Shown here: positions 12,078-22,610 of the stretch, piece by piece
Numbering within the stretch: the stretch's first letter is position 1
How the letters are laid out: every line of letters begins with the position of its first letter
Assembly: GCA_021030905.1 (NCBI GenBank)
Contig: JAGFMI010000020.1
Location: forward strand, 434,001-498,000
Source of the DNA: Pyrenula massariospora
Taxonomy: Eukaryota > Ascomycota > Eurotiomycetes > Pyrenulales > Pyrenulaceae
Direction: 5' to 3'
Length of the DNA: 64,000 nt
Made by a program: the position numbers and the translations under genes
The notes under the pieces: generated by a model
Databases searched by the model: none
What the model was told of the DNA's origin: nothing
What the model saw: the letters and a program-made list of their open reading frames with translations, nothing else

Positions 12078-12458
12078 ATGCCTTCTTACACCGCTCTCAT
12101 CTCTCTCCTACTCCTTTTCCTCACTAGCATCTCCGCCGTGCCCACTATACCCAACGAGCTCTCTCTCCGTGACGAGTCCCCTCTTTCACTTGGCACCAAA
12201 CCGCGTGACACCGAGACAATCGAAAAGCGCGATCCAGTCGTCAGCATCAACCTCGTTCCTCGTACTGGTGATCCCGTTCTCTCACTCGCCAAGCGTGGTT
12301 GCCCCAAGTGCCCTGATGGTGAGATTTGCGGCGAATACAACTGTGGCAATAAGTACTGCTACACATGCGTCAACGAAGACAACGGTTGGGGCAGTCCTAA
12401 GCGTGCCGCGGCCGGTGATGTGAGCCACCTTGTTCGCGACGACCACCATCACATCTAA
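12078..12458 (+). CDS. Secreted cysteine-rich peptide precursor with Kex2-type sites
   Basis: Single-exon ORF of 126 residues. A hydrophobic signal peptide (about 1-20, ending SISA) is followed by a pro-region. Dibasic KR sites at 50-51, 72-73 and 108-109 would release a 20-residue cysteine-free peptide (52-71) and a 34-residue peptide (74-107) holding all six cysteines (75, 78, 84, 89, 94, 97). The tail ends in three histidines and Ile. Spacing of the cysteines suggests a disulphide-stabilised peptide such as a small effector or antimicrobial-type peptide, but no family is recognised. A 3' UTR intron is likely: GTAGGT soon after the stop and TACTAACAG about 45 nt later. Function unknown; processing is inferred from the KR motifs. 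Confidence 0.7.
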   Translation: MPSYTALISLLLLFLTSISAVPTIPNELSLRDESPLSLGTKPRDTETIEKRDPVVSINLVPRTGDPVLSLAKRGCPKCPDGEICGEYNCGNKYCYTCVNEDNGWGSPKRAAAGDVSHLVRDDHHHI

Positions 12459-13125
12459 GGATTCTGGGCGCCCTGGTAGGTTTCTCCCGCAACGCACGCG
12501 ACTATAACAAGACATACTAACAGATTTCCAGTTGACCAATGCAGTGTGGTAAGTGAGACATACCTGAGTAGCTGGCTATTCAATGATCAACACCGAAGGT
12601 TCACTTGCTAATGAAGACCTTAGTTCTGCCAGGTTGCCGGTGCTCAGCAGGATACATGTGAACCTCATTGAGAGAATTTCTAGCATAATGGGGTGCGCCG
12701 GGATATGTGTGGTTTCCAAAGGATGAAAAGGCACAGTGTACTTGAAATAATAGTGACTCTAACGGACTTGATTGCAAGTGAAGAATTGCCGATTTGACGG
12801 TGTAATGAAATTCATTCGACGAAAGATAGCGAAATACAAAAAACAATTACCCTATAATGCCTACTCGCTAGTAAATATTGTTCTGACTCTCAATGCCTCT
12901 GCTGTCTCTTAGCATGCTTCGTACGCCAAGGAGATCATGGTCAATACTTTGGAGAAGCATGGGCAAAGGGTGGTGCAGTAGTTCGACCCCACATTTTAAA
13001 CGCTCCTTGGCAGGCACCACGCATGCTCGCCCACACCCGCATCTTAGTCTGCCACCCGCAATCTACCTCAATTGACGTCCCATCCCTCCTCCCTACCGAC
13101 TACCTTCCCTACCTGCCCAAAAACA
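12459..13125. other. Intergenic, with probable 3' UTR intron of the peptide gene
   Basis: Intron-like signals (GTAGGT near 12476, TACTAACAG near 12514) follow the stop codon of the peptide gene, then a second GTAAGT near 12549. The remainder is the promoter of the Maf-like gene. No other gene is supported. Confidence 0.4.
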
Positions 13126-13995
13126 ATGGCCTCCTCGAAAAAAGGCCTCCTCCCCACCTCCCCGCCTCCCTCCGACCCCCCACCTTCCTACGAAATCTCC
13201 TCCCAACCCCAACAACCCCAACACCCCCAGCAGCCACCCAAGTCCCCCTCCGCACCAAAGAAACTCTTCCCCCTGCACCTCCCCGCCCTCGACGCCCTCC
13301 GCCCCAAGCGCCTCATCCTCGCCTCCTCCTCCCCGCGCCGCGCCCACATCCTCGCCCACCTCGGCCTCCCCCCCTTCGAGATCATCCCGTCCTCCTTCCC
13401 CGAGAACCTCCCTAAAGCCGCGCTCTCGCCGTTCGAGTACGTGCTCCAGACCGCCACGCAGAAGGCGCTCGCGGTGTACCGGCGGGAGATCGATAATACA
13501 GATGCGGGGAGGGAGTTGGGGTTGATTCTGGCCGCGGATACGGTGGTGGTTAGTGGGTATGGGGAGATCTTGGAGAAGCCGAGGAGCGAGAAGGAGCACG
13601 TCGCTATGTTGAAGACGCTGAGGGATACGGGGGTGCATAGGGTGTGCACGGCGGTTGCGGTGATGGTGCCGCTCGAGAGCGCGAGGGACCCCGGGTATGC
13701 GCTCGAGACGGCGGTGGAGGAGACGGCGGTCAAGTTCGATACGAGTATCACGGATGAGTTGATTGTGGCGTATGTGAGGACGCGGGAGGGGGCGGATAAG
13801 GCGGGGGGGTATGGGTTGCAGGGGTGTGGGAGTGTTTTGGTGGAGAGAGTGGAGGGGGCTGCGGATAATGTGGTGGGGTTGCCGTTGAGGGTTGTGGTGA
13901 GGTTGATTGAGAAGGTGGTGGCGAAGGGGGAGGATGAGGATGTGCTGGAGGGGGAAGGGGAGGGTTTGCTAGGGGAGGAGGATGAGGAAGGATAG
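13126..13995 (+). CDS. Maf-like nucleotide pyrophosphatase
   Basis: Single-exon ORF of 289 residues; the ATG at 13126 sits in AAACAATGG, and an upstream in-frame TTG is not used. After a proline-rich, probably disordered N-terminus (1-60) comes the Maf/HAM1 fold: LASSSPRR (65-72) for phosphate binding, AADTVV (136-141) with the catalytic aspartate, and EKP (150-152). GADKAGGYGLQG near residues 223-234 is a further family signature. Such proteins hydrolyse non-canonical or modified NTPs (dTTP, UTP, m7GTP, pseudo-UTP) and are proposed to protect nucleotide pools or limit septum formation. An acidic low-complexity tail ends the protein. It is convergent with SDH4, 245 bp apart. Confidence 0.9.
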   Translation: MASSKKGLLPTSPPPSDPPPSYEISSQPQQPQHPQQPPKSPSAPKKLFPLHLPALDALRPKRLILASSSPRRAHILAHLGLPPFEIIPSSFPENLPKAALSPFEYVLQTATQKALAVYRREIDNTDAGRELGLILAADTVVVSGYGEILEKPRSEKEHVAMLKTLRDTGVHRVCTAVAVMVPLESARDPGYALETAVEETAVKFDTSITDELIVAYVRTREGADKAGGYGLQGCGSVLVERVEGAADNVVGLPLRVVVRLIEKVVAKGEDEDVLEGEGEGLLGEEDEEG

Positions 13996-14240
13996 GTTAG
14001 GGGTTTAGGAATGGGTGGGGTTTCTATTGAAAAAATTAGGGTTATGAAAATAGACCGTGCATAATGATATTAATTGCAAGAGACAGCTGTCTTGCTTCAA
14101 GATTTCCGTAAGCTTGTAAATACAGCCAAGCTCCTATGACAAAGTGCATAGGCGGTGGGCAGAGCGAATGATTATGTGCATATAGTTCTTAAATTGTATG
14201 TGCGTGCTGATATAGTCCACCGTTGCTAAAACTTCATGAC

Positions 14241-15087
14241 CTATGATGGCTGACTCCCTGCTGTCCAGATCCTTTTCACAGCCTCGGTGATCCCAACATC
14301 ATTCGTCTCAAACTCATACAACCCCAACGCGACAGTCAGCGTCGCTGCTCTTAAGCCCCAATCAAATAACATCCGCGTCTTCGGAATCCTCTTCTTTGGA
14401 ACGTAGTCGGTGATAAGTGCTTGGAAGCCGATATGGCTGTGAACGACAAGGGTGGTGCATAAGATGGCGTCAGTGGTGGGCGATATGCTGCCAGCTGCAA
14501 ATGGGGCGATTGTGAGAGGTACGAGCGCGACAGAAACCAGACTAGAAAGCTATATGTTAGAAGTGCCCGCTAAGAGATTTAAAGCGCGAAGATAGGATCA
14601 AGGAGCTATGGGTGAAGGCGGGGTACATGCCGCTCGAATGTCCAATGGTAACTCCCGTGGATTGGTTCTGGTTTTGGTACGGGAGCTGGATCGTTGGCTG
14701 AAATCACTCTCTATTAGACTTGTTCCTCCATCATAGCTGTTTATGGGGTAGGGAGAAAGATGGGTAGCGAACTTGTTCCATCAACAACCTCTGTTCGTCA
14801 AATTAGCACAGGTGCTCAAATCAAGGGTCTTTAAAGAACATACGAGGCCCAGCCGGCAAGATTTCTTTCTTCGCACTATTGTGGAAAGCTGCAACTCGTG
14901 TCGCACCTTGCCATAACGATCGCGACGATGCGAAGCGTTTATGTTTGTGGCAAAGGATGCTAAAATTTGGGCGGCGGTTGGTTCGTTCTGCAGCTTGGGC
15001 GAAGGTGGATTTCGTTGAGATGACTCTCTTTGAGACTGATGGGATAAACTTCTGCCGCAACATCGGGGGACACGCAATTGAAGCCAT
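14241..15087 (-). CDS. SDH4: Succinate dehydrogenase membrane anchor subunit (CybS)
   Basis: Four exons (15087-14844, 14790-14773, 14697-14627, 14549-14241) close in frame at 213 residues. The N-terminus is Arg/Ser-rich with AAFHNSAKKEILPAGP, typical of a cleaved mitochondrial presequence. The mature part shows NDPAPVPKPEPIHGSYHW, then the membrane helices with LVPLTIAPFAAGS, HSHIGFQALITDYVP (the haem- and quinone-side helix) and the conserved end YEFETNDVGITEAVKRIW. The product anchors complex II in the inner mitochondrial membrane, linking succinate oxidation to ubiquinone. The second exon is only 18 nt; intron 2 has an unusual GTTCGC donor. Both are needed to restore the conserved reading. 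Identification is secure; exact exon 2 borders are inferred. Confidence 0.9.
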
Positions 15088-15596
15088 TGTTGATGCTTAC
15101 AGTCGAGACGAAGGAGCTGGTGGTGATAATGATGGAGATGATGGAGCTTCAACCGAAGCCGAGGTGCGGGTAATTGGCGGAGCTTCAACGGACCAATCAA
15201 CGAAGAGGAATTGAACACCATACTATCTACAGTTCTATGTTCGCCTACAGTCAAGACTCGGTGCATAGAACCCATCGCGTCTATTGAGTCAACAGGCAGT
15301 AATCCGCTACCCTCAGACAGATGTTTGGTCCGATATTCTACAGGTTGAGTCCCAACCTATTTTAATTCTAATCTTTCGGCTTGTCTTTTTTATTCCAGTG
15401 TCTGACCGTACCTACCTCGCTCTAATGTCTTTTTCTGTGCTTTGCCCTCCCATTCCTAGCTAGTCGCTCCTTCCGATTGTGGAAATGCGCTTTCTTTACC
15501 AGACATGTCTCTGTATTGCCTGCCGTTTCTACTCTTCAGCGTTGCAGGGCAACGTTTTTGGGTTGAATCTCCTTGACAATTTCCTCGTCGACGGAC

Positions 15597-16408
15597 ATGA
15601 GTGTTTTCGGGTCTTATTTTGTCCACTCCTCTTCCTCTCCTTCACATACAACATCAACAAGTATGCGAGCCCATTTCACAACACGACATCACCAAGTTCG
15701 CGAACCCATTCCACCAAACAATATCAACAAGTATGTGAGTCTATTCGAAAAACGCTTTGTGCGCTCGACCAGAGCGATGCTAAGTCTTTCGCAGCAACCA
15801 TTCATTGCCAAGCATCTTTATTCACAACAATCATTACACCAACGTAAGTTCTCTTGCTCTCCGCGCTTCGTTTCGCCATTCATGGCCCTTAGGTGCTTGT
15901 ACTGACGTGCGTCTAGATCATCATCACACACGCTCCCTCCCTCACGACTTTCTTTTGTTCACAGCATTCTTACCAACTGTAGGTGCCTTCCAATGCCTTC
16001 GTCGTCTATTTCTCGGCAATATCAGAAGCTGTACTAACGCCAAGTATAGGTCCTCATCACCTACACTCCTTTCCTTACGAATTTCTTTTGTTCATTATAT
16101 TATAAATTACACCTGTGAGTCTTCCCCTCCAGACCGCATCTGTCTTTCCTACTCACCCGTTGTGCGCTCTGTAAGAGCTTGTGCTGATACTTCATAGACA
16201 TTCCTTACCCCATGGCACCCTTTCCCCTCCCCATCCCCTTCCTCCCCATTCCCTCCCTCCTCATCTCCCTCCTCGCCTCCCTCTTCATCTCCCTCCTCAC
16301 CATCCTCTTCCCCCTAGGGGAGGGTCGGAGGACCGAGCGGGGTGCAAGATTTGCAGGTGGTGGAGTGGCGGTGGCGGATGGACCCGAGGGGGAAAACGCG
16401 AATCGTGA
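15597..16408 (+). CDS. Cryptic four-exon ORF, unknown protein
   Basis: Three well-formed introns (15844-15916, 15979-16049, 16115-16197) each have a good donor (GTAAGT, GTAGGT, GTGAGT), a branch site (TACTGAC, TACTAAC, GCTGAT) and a TAG acceptor. Splicing them leaves one uninterrupted reading frame from ATG 15597 to the stop at 16408, 194 residues. The N-terminal exon is Ser/His/Arg-rich; the last exon is a proline-histidine-leucine repeat followed by a Gly/Trp-rich end. The composition is low-complexity and no family is recognised. Exons 2 and 3 resemble each other, and exon 1 contains a 3 x 35-bp tandem repeat. It may instead be a spliced non-coding RNA, or a leader for a 110-codon ORF starting at 16212 with one hydrophobic span. 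Confidence 0.35.
15651..15755 (+). repeat. Three imperfect 35-bp tandem repeats
   Basis: Units at 15651-15685, 15686-15720 and 15721-15755 share the pattern ACATCAACAAGTATGCGAGC or close variants, each followed by a diverged CCATTTC-type end. They lie inside the first exon of the cryptic spliced ORF. The third copy contains a GTATGTGAG string that resembles a splice donor. Confidence 0.7.
15925..16105 (+). repeat. Two diverged copies of a ~35-bp exon segment
   Basis: The segment near 15931-15963 (pattern CTCCCTCCCTCACGACTTTC then TTTTGTTCA) recurs near 16061-16094 as CTCCTTTCCTTACGAATTTC then TTTTGTTCA. Each copy sits in a separate exon of the spliced ORF, suggesting an exon duplication. Confidence 0.5.
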
Positions 16409-17992
16409 AGAGGAAACAGTGTCGGGGGAGGAGTCAGACTATTCTTATTCCCAGCGTTCTTTATGTGACCTTCATCAATGTAGAAAGTCAACTATCTTAT
16501 CATCCTCCTCCACGTCTTTAGTTTTCTCGTGTGGATCATTCTAATCGAATCCGGGCCCTGCTAAGTCGTTGCCTCACCCTATTGCCACTACGTCCCGCAC
16601 AGGAACGAGCTCAAGATCAACATTTGATGCCGCATAATTGGAACTGGCCAGATGGTGCCGTGCGTGACTCAACATCAACCCAGTCTGCCCCTGCACCAGC
16701 CCTATGTATCATGAGCGTCATATATTGTTGTAGAGAACCTTGACAGCAAGCTGCTAACCTGGTCATTTGGTCCTACAAGCGGCCTGCAGGGTTCTACTCT
16801 ACTCTACTCTGCGTTCCGTGACACTGTTTACTTATCGTAGGAAGGTGCGCTGTGTGCAACAATCCCGCCGCTTTCCTAGAGATGTTTAAGTGGACCATAG
16901 GGCCCTTTAAGCCACGGCGTCGGGGCGGCCCCTAGATTAGCTGGTCATTTCTGTTGGAGCCCTGACGGGTTTGGGAGCGGCATTGTGGTGCGATTTAAGG
17001 GACTACGTGCTTTGAGTTTGGGCTTTGTGTTGTGTGTGAATGGGTTGAACGGGCTATGCTGGATAGGTTCTAGGAGACTTGAAGGGAAGTTTGGCTCGGT
17101 GATGGATGTGCGGTGCTCTTTCGGTGTTCTCCAGCTGTAGCTCCGCGGAGGGTAACGCCTCGCCCGCATGTGAAGGGTTTACCTCTCTGGAAAGAGTAGG
17201 TATTGGGCTTTTTTATCCATGTTCTCCGTGGCTTGTACGCACTTGGGGATTTAAAGAGCCAGCGGTCTCATACCGTGTCTTCGAGAGTTGTGTTTGGGAT
17301 ACACCGAATTCTAAAGGGAGGTGAATCAAATATAATCAACAAATTGCTAGACGATCGTGATTATATAAGTTCACCACCGCGACATTGACTTTTCAATCCC
17401 GCAGTGGTCATGGCAGAGTAGCCCCTTCGCTACTGACTTGCTCACCCTCTCGGTACTGTCCCTTTCGTCCTTGCATCCTTGCCAGCAAGAGGCCAGCCGT
17501 GATGAGCCGGTCCGAGGAGTGCAGATAAAAATTTAGCGCATCTGCACCGAGGGCCGATGACCGACGCTATGTCCGGGCACTGTCAAAGATAGTAGATCAA
17601 AAACTTATCGTATCTCCAAGAAATACGATCGATAGTATCTAAGACCTTGTTCTATTCTACTGCAGAAATTGAATGGCAATTACAAGGTTTTAACACGAGC
17701 GCCAGCAAATCACGAACTTTAAGCTGGCGAGAATGTCTCTGCTGACGTGCTGCGATGGCAGCCTTGCTTGCCTCTTTGCATCCTGGCAATGTTACCACCG
17801 CAGGCTTTGCGCACTTTCAGTCCAGATTAGGCTTTTCCGGGATGACCTATCGTTACGCATGAATACACTGGTAATGCATGGCCGATTTCTCCAAAAGAAG
17901 ACTAGATCTGAGGAAGTACACACCAACTTTCCCTTTTCTCTGGGACATGCCTTACTTTTCTCTTTGTTGACATCTTTTTGCGCTTTAGCAAC
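16409..17992. other. Intergenic with a CTACT microsatellite
   Basis: About 1.6 kb without a supported gene. A CTACT pentanucleotide run of roughly three and a half units lies at 16794-16811. The distal part is the P450 promoter. No tRNA or transposon motif was noticed. Confidence 0.45.
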
Positions 17993-19935
17993 ATGCAACG
18001 CGAAGAGTACAGCTATTTGAGTCTCCTAATCTCAGGAGTAATGACCATCACTGCTGCAACTTTCGTCATTCTCTATCAAGCACCACGTAATGAATTGTAT
18101 CTCAGGAAGATACCGTGGGTCGGGCGGAAACGAGAATGGTTCTCGTCAAGTCGGAGCAATATCAGATCAATCAGCCAAATGTACACGATGGCATTTGAAG
18201 GATATAGGCATGTCTGTATCTGGTGCTTTGGTCCATAAATGTTCTAGGCAGCTTACCCCGAGGGGTAGTTTTCAAAGCGAGGTGATGCTTTTGCCATCCC
18301 TAGCCTCCAAACTGGGCCAGTCGTCATGCTCCCACAAGCTCGAATGCACGAATTTCTAAGTGTGCCAGACAGCATCTTGAGCGTCAAAGAACCACAGAAT
18401 GCCTTTGTTCACTCGAAATATACTTTCGCGGACGACCGTGTAACTGAGAAACGTGTTCACCCAGAAATTCTGAGCAAGCAACTCAACAAGCAGCTTCCGC
18501 TTCTTATTGGAGATATGTGCGACGAACTGATTGATACCTCTCAGGCGTTATTGCCGCAAGACATCGACGAAAAGAAGGAGGTCTACGTGACAAGCCTTCG
18601 CACGAGCATGGTTAATAGACTAGTTTGTCGAATCTTCGTTGGAATGCCACTATGTCAGTCACCTTTGAACCCTTCAGCACTGCGATGTCAAGGTGTTAGT
18701 GGCACTTGGCTAACGGAGATAGGCCGTGACCATGACTTCCTCAAGATCTCGGAATCCTTTGCGCTTGGTGTTGCTGGAGCCGCCGCTCTCATTGATAAGA
18801 TTCCCGTCTCATTACGACCGGCTCTGGCCCCTTTAGTAGCCCTACCGGCGACTCGAAACCTTAACGCGGCGATTGAACACTTGCGTCCAGTGATAGAAAA
18901 ACGTGTCCAGAATATCGAAGCAGCTTGCAAGTCATCCGAAGGAGAAAAGGAACCGGTAAGCCGTGATGTGCTCGCTTACATCTAAGCACTAAGCCGCGCC
19001 AGAATGACTTCCTTCAGTGGTTGATTGTGGACGCTTACAAACGCGACGATTACGAAGAAAGAGAAGTTGGTCTTATCGTCCGTAGGTTAATGGTGACTAT
19101 CATGGCCGCAACTCATACTTCAAGTGGTACTCTTAGCAACGCCATCATAAATATTTGGGGCTCTGAAGCGTCAAAAGCCCATATTAAATGGCTGAGGGAC
19201 GAAAGCGACTATCTTTTTGGGACTTTCGACGAGAAATGGAGCAAATTCAGGGCAGAACAGCTGACTCGTTTCGATGCAGCGTTGTGAGTTACTGAATTTC
19301 CAGCCACCAGGGCAGCACTTGTTTAACTCGTCTGTTAACTGGATGTTGATGACTTAAAAACTAATTCTTACCCATCACTCCAGGAAAGAAGCTATACGCC
19401 TCTCACCTCCTGTGCTGACAGCAATTCCAAGACGGGTACGACACTGAAGGTATTAGTAGTTTTTGATGATAATATCTGATTTTTAACTTAGGTAATCGCT
19501 CCTAACGGCATTACGTTCAGAGATGGTCTGAATGTCCCTTATGGCGCACTAGTCGGCTTTCCAACAGACCCGATACATCGTGATGCAGACTTCTATCCCG
19601 ATCCCGACTTGTTTCAGCCCTCCCGCTTTCTTCGAAGCAACGGCTCCGACGATCCAGGCCTTGGAGCCGATCGACCTGTACCAGAAGGGTGGAGCACAAA
19701 AGCCCAGTCTATGGTCACAATCAATGACCGCTTTCTCGGCTTTGGTAACGGACGACACGCCTGCCCCGGAAGGTTCTTTGCCGCTGCGATGCTCAAAATG
19801 ACGCTAGCGTATATTGTTACAAAATACGACGTCCTTGAAATCCAAGGAAACAAGGAGGTTACGAGGATCTTCGGTGCCGCGTTGCCCTCGGGAAAAGCCA
19901 GGATGGTCGTGACAAGGAGGCGGTTGGTAGACTAG
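17993..19935 (+). CDS. Cytochrome P450 monooxygenase, intact
   Basis: Six exons (17993-18211, 18269-18653, 18693-18955, 19003-19283, 19384-19435, 19492-19935) give 547 residues, a full-length microsomal P450. An N-terminal anchor (about 10-30) is followed by the helix-I segment MAATHTSS, the K-helix ExxR as EAIR (385-388), a PERF-type region around FQPSRFL, and the haem-binding loop FGNGRHACPGRFF with cysteine 491. The FGxGRHACPGRFFA loop and the His-Thr helix-I motif resemble the ent-kaurene-oxidase-like fungal group; the substrate is unknown. It would use a P450 reductase at the ER. No terpene or polyketide synthase lies nearby. Intron 1 ends in an in-frame TAG that at first looks like a premature stop. 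Confidence 0.88.
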
Positions 19936-21166
19936 CTAGCCGGGAAGTTTTCGGTCAGGCAATGACTTGGCGGAACACGTTGGTAAGAGAGCTGCCTGGA
20001 CCCGGTATCGCCTGGATCAGCGAGGCCATGTTGGAGACTGTTGCGTGCATGGAATTGTCAAGGCGGCCTGCCTAGATGCGGCCTGCCAGTTGACGGTCAA
20101 ATCATCCGACTTTTTAGCAAGAAATCTTTGACCCGATGGAATTGACATATGCCGTCCTTGCTCAGCACGCTGCATGTTGCTAGCATTTGCAGGGAACGGG
20201 GGTTAGGCGCGCTTGCGTTCAGCCCCTCCAGTTCACGACTTGTCAGCTTGCTAGAGGAAGAGCACGTGTAGATCTCAAGAGTTTATGCGAAATGGACAAC
20301 GAGAAACTGCTGCGCTTTCCGCGCGCTACGCACGAGAAGATGGGCTCTGCAAGAGCATCAAGGAAAGCAAACCCTGTTGAGGGTCTTGTTACTAGGGTAT
20401 TTTTGTTGTAGGCATACATCCGTGAGTCGCAACCGCAGTCTCCTGCACGCCATGTGCGACTTCGGCACTCCTTGGGTGGCACCTTCAGCCGCTTTTGACA
20501 GAAAAGGCTCTCATGTCGGCTGCACGCCACTACGGCGGACAAGTTATGGAAACCCTCACATGAATTTCCAAGAGAGCACATCTTCAGGCTGCAAGCAACT
20601 TCAGGATATCACCGGCCGCATCTGCAGGCCCAACCCATGCTTGAAAACTGGCTTTCCTGGGGTATCGTAATTCTATCGATGCTGCATTCTCTCGGCGCTG
20701 GAGCGGAATGGAGAGATATGTAATAACGGGCGGGGCCAGCTGAAATGGTTGCAGGCGGGGATGGCGGCTCAAAGTCCACCTAGGTACCGGTTTGTGTAAT
20801 ATTACGGTATTCTTAAAGGCAATTAATACACAATTTAGAAAGGGAAGGAGAGCGGGCAAGCTGAGACAGCTGAACGAAGTCAGCTACGTCGAAACCCACA
20901 CAAGCTACTATCATACGCGTGATGTTGTTTCAGCTCTTGGAATCCTCTCCTTTTCGTACTGCGCCAAGAGCTTGGCATCTGATTTTCATGCTTATGAGGC
21001 ACAGAAGCTCAGCCTTAGAACACTTCCAATCACATCGTCTCGTACGGAACCCATAATTGGCCGCTTGAGCGCATATCTAGCCTAGTGACCCGCACTGGTA
21101 GATGTACGGTAGCCGACATTTTCTTAAGCGTTCTCTATAACTCAACCATGATTACCCGCCAGCACC
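19936..21166. other. Intergenic, no gene supported
   Basis: About 1.2 kb between two convergent genes. Only short unmotivated open frames are present on either strand; no repeat or RNA gene recognised. Confidence 0.45.
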
Positions 21167-22610
21167 TCAGCTTAATGATTGGTGAGTCCGGCTCGCTTTG
21201 TTCATCACATTTTGCATCGGTATAGGCCCATCTGAAGACCAGTGTATCTTCCTATGGGATCCTTCGGATCGACTAGACGCATTGTCGTCTAGCTTCGACG
21301 AGTCTTGATAAATTTTCAAATTGGATGTCGACTCGCCGTGATGCTCACTACTTTCGAAACGTTCAGATGTCAAGCGAGACTTGCCAGTCAATATTCTGTC
21401 TCGAAGACTTGAATAAAGCCTGGTTCTTGGGAAGATTTTGAACCAAAAGGAGTACATCGCCGGCGCGCAAGAAACGATAATAGTCCCGAATGCTTCGGCA
21501 AGACTATTACAAGATTAAAACACTCTTCATAAGAATTGCGGCTCACTCACAACGTAACAATAATTTTGGATCCATTCCAAAACGGATCATTGCCGATGCC
21601 AAGGTAAACTTTGACTCTGTAGACGAGAGAAGTTACATTCGTAACGACCGTTCTATGTGCTGTTAACAGTGGTCGGTTTCAGCCGTGGAAGACCTTTAGA
21701 CCTACAGAAGCCCAAACAAGAATACAACGCTCAAACCAACTTTCTTTTGTCGGTCAAGCTGCAATTTGTATATGATGGGGAATGGTAAGAGAAAAAGGGC
21801 CAAGTCTGCGGTCAACGAAAATGTTCCAATAACGATAGCCGAAACAACGGGGCTTGAGCATCTTTTGAAAGCAGTATCGTCCCATGGTTCCCCGCTCCTG
21901 GGAATACAGTATACTGCGGCGATGACGCTATTGGATCCGTAAAACAAGAACATAAAGACGATAAGTCCGTAAGACGTGAGTCGAAGCCATCGTATAGTTC
22001 CAAATATCCGGATGTAGAGGGCTAAGATTGCCCCCTTAACGGCCCACATAGTTGGAGCAGCGAGCGTTTCCTGCGTATATGTTCTCTGTTCGGCGTTTAG
22101 AAGTTTGCATTAGGCACATGGCCTAAGACCTGCTTACCTTGATGAACGAGCTGGTCACGATGCTGGCGGGTACATCCCATGTGTGCCTCCCTCCTCCCTC
22201 TCTCACGACTAATGGACATTGAATATCAGAGAAATAAGCAGGATAAAAGGAAAAACTTACGACTGTAAGTAGTTGACCAATACCCAATACCAACCAATTC
22301 ACCAAAGAGAGCCAGATCTGAGAAATCACATCGTCAGCTATGCTCTACGCCGGGAAGCTTCTCATTTGCTGTTCAAAGAAAACGGTATTAGACCCTACTT
22401 ACAGTCGTCCAGACCAAGTTTTCGAGTGTTTTTGAAGTTCGCAAAAATGCGTATCGCTAGAAAACCCCCGCTTATTATGATAAGGCTCGCGCCCACCCAG
22501 AGAACAACCGGTGCCAGAGTAGGCGGATCATTGAAATTTGGTGGGTCTCCATTAGGATTAGGAACCAGTGGGATCTTTGTTAGATCAATACCCGGCGGAG
22601 GAGATGCCAT
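21167..22610 (-). CDS. Rhodopsin-domain (Pth11-like) seven-helix membrane protein
   Basis: Six exons (22610-22403, 22337-22261, 22197-22138, 22085-21706, 21652-21551, 21503-21167) close in frame at 387 residues. The N-terminus is short and proline-rich, then VVLWVGASLIIISGGFLAIR forms TM1, followed by LGLDD, GGRHTWDVP, LALYIRIFGTIRW, a cysteine loop ending KRCSSP, LPFPIIYKLQL, and VYLGIGNDPFW before the last helix. A polar tail of about 90 residues with Ser/Asp-rich segments follows. The order of motifs is that of the fungal rhodopsin-domain family, as in the gene at 9380, but the two are well diverged (GLDD loop, shorter introns, different tail). The ligand is unknown. The acceptor chosen for exon 3 lies in a GAG-rich tract and is the least certain. 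Confidence 0.82.

Noticed and set aside
13093-13751. Long minus-strand open frames across the Maf-like gene
   Set aside because: They arise from GC-rich codons of the plus-strand gene and lack motifs.
18266-18268. In-frame TAG in the first P450
   Set aside because: It is the acceptor end of intron 1; splicing 18212-18268 restores the conserved reading and no stop remains.
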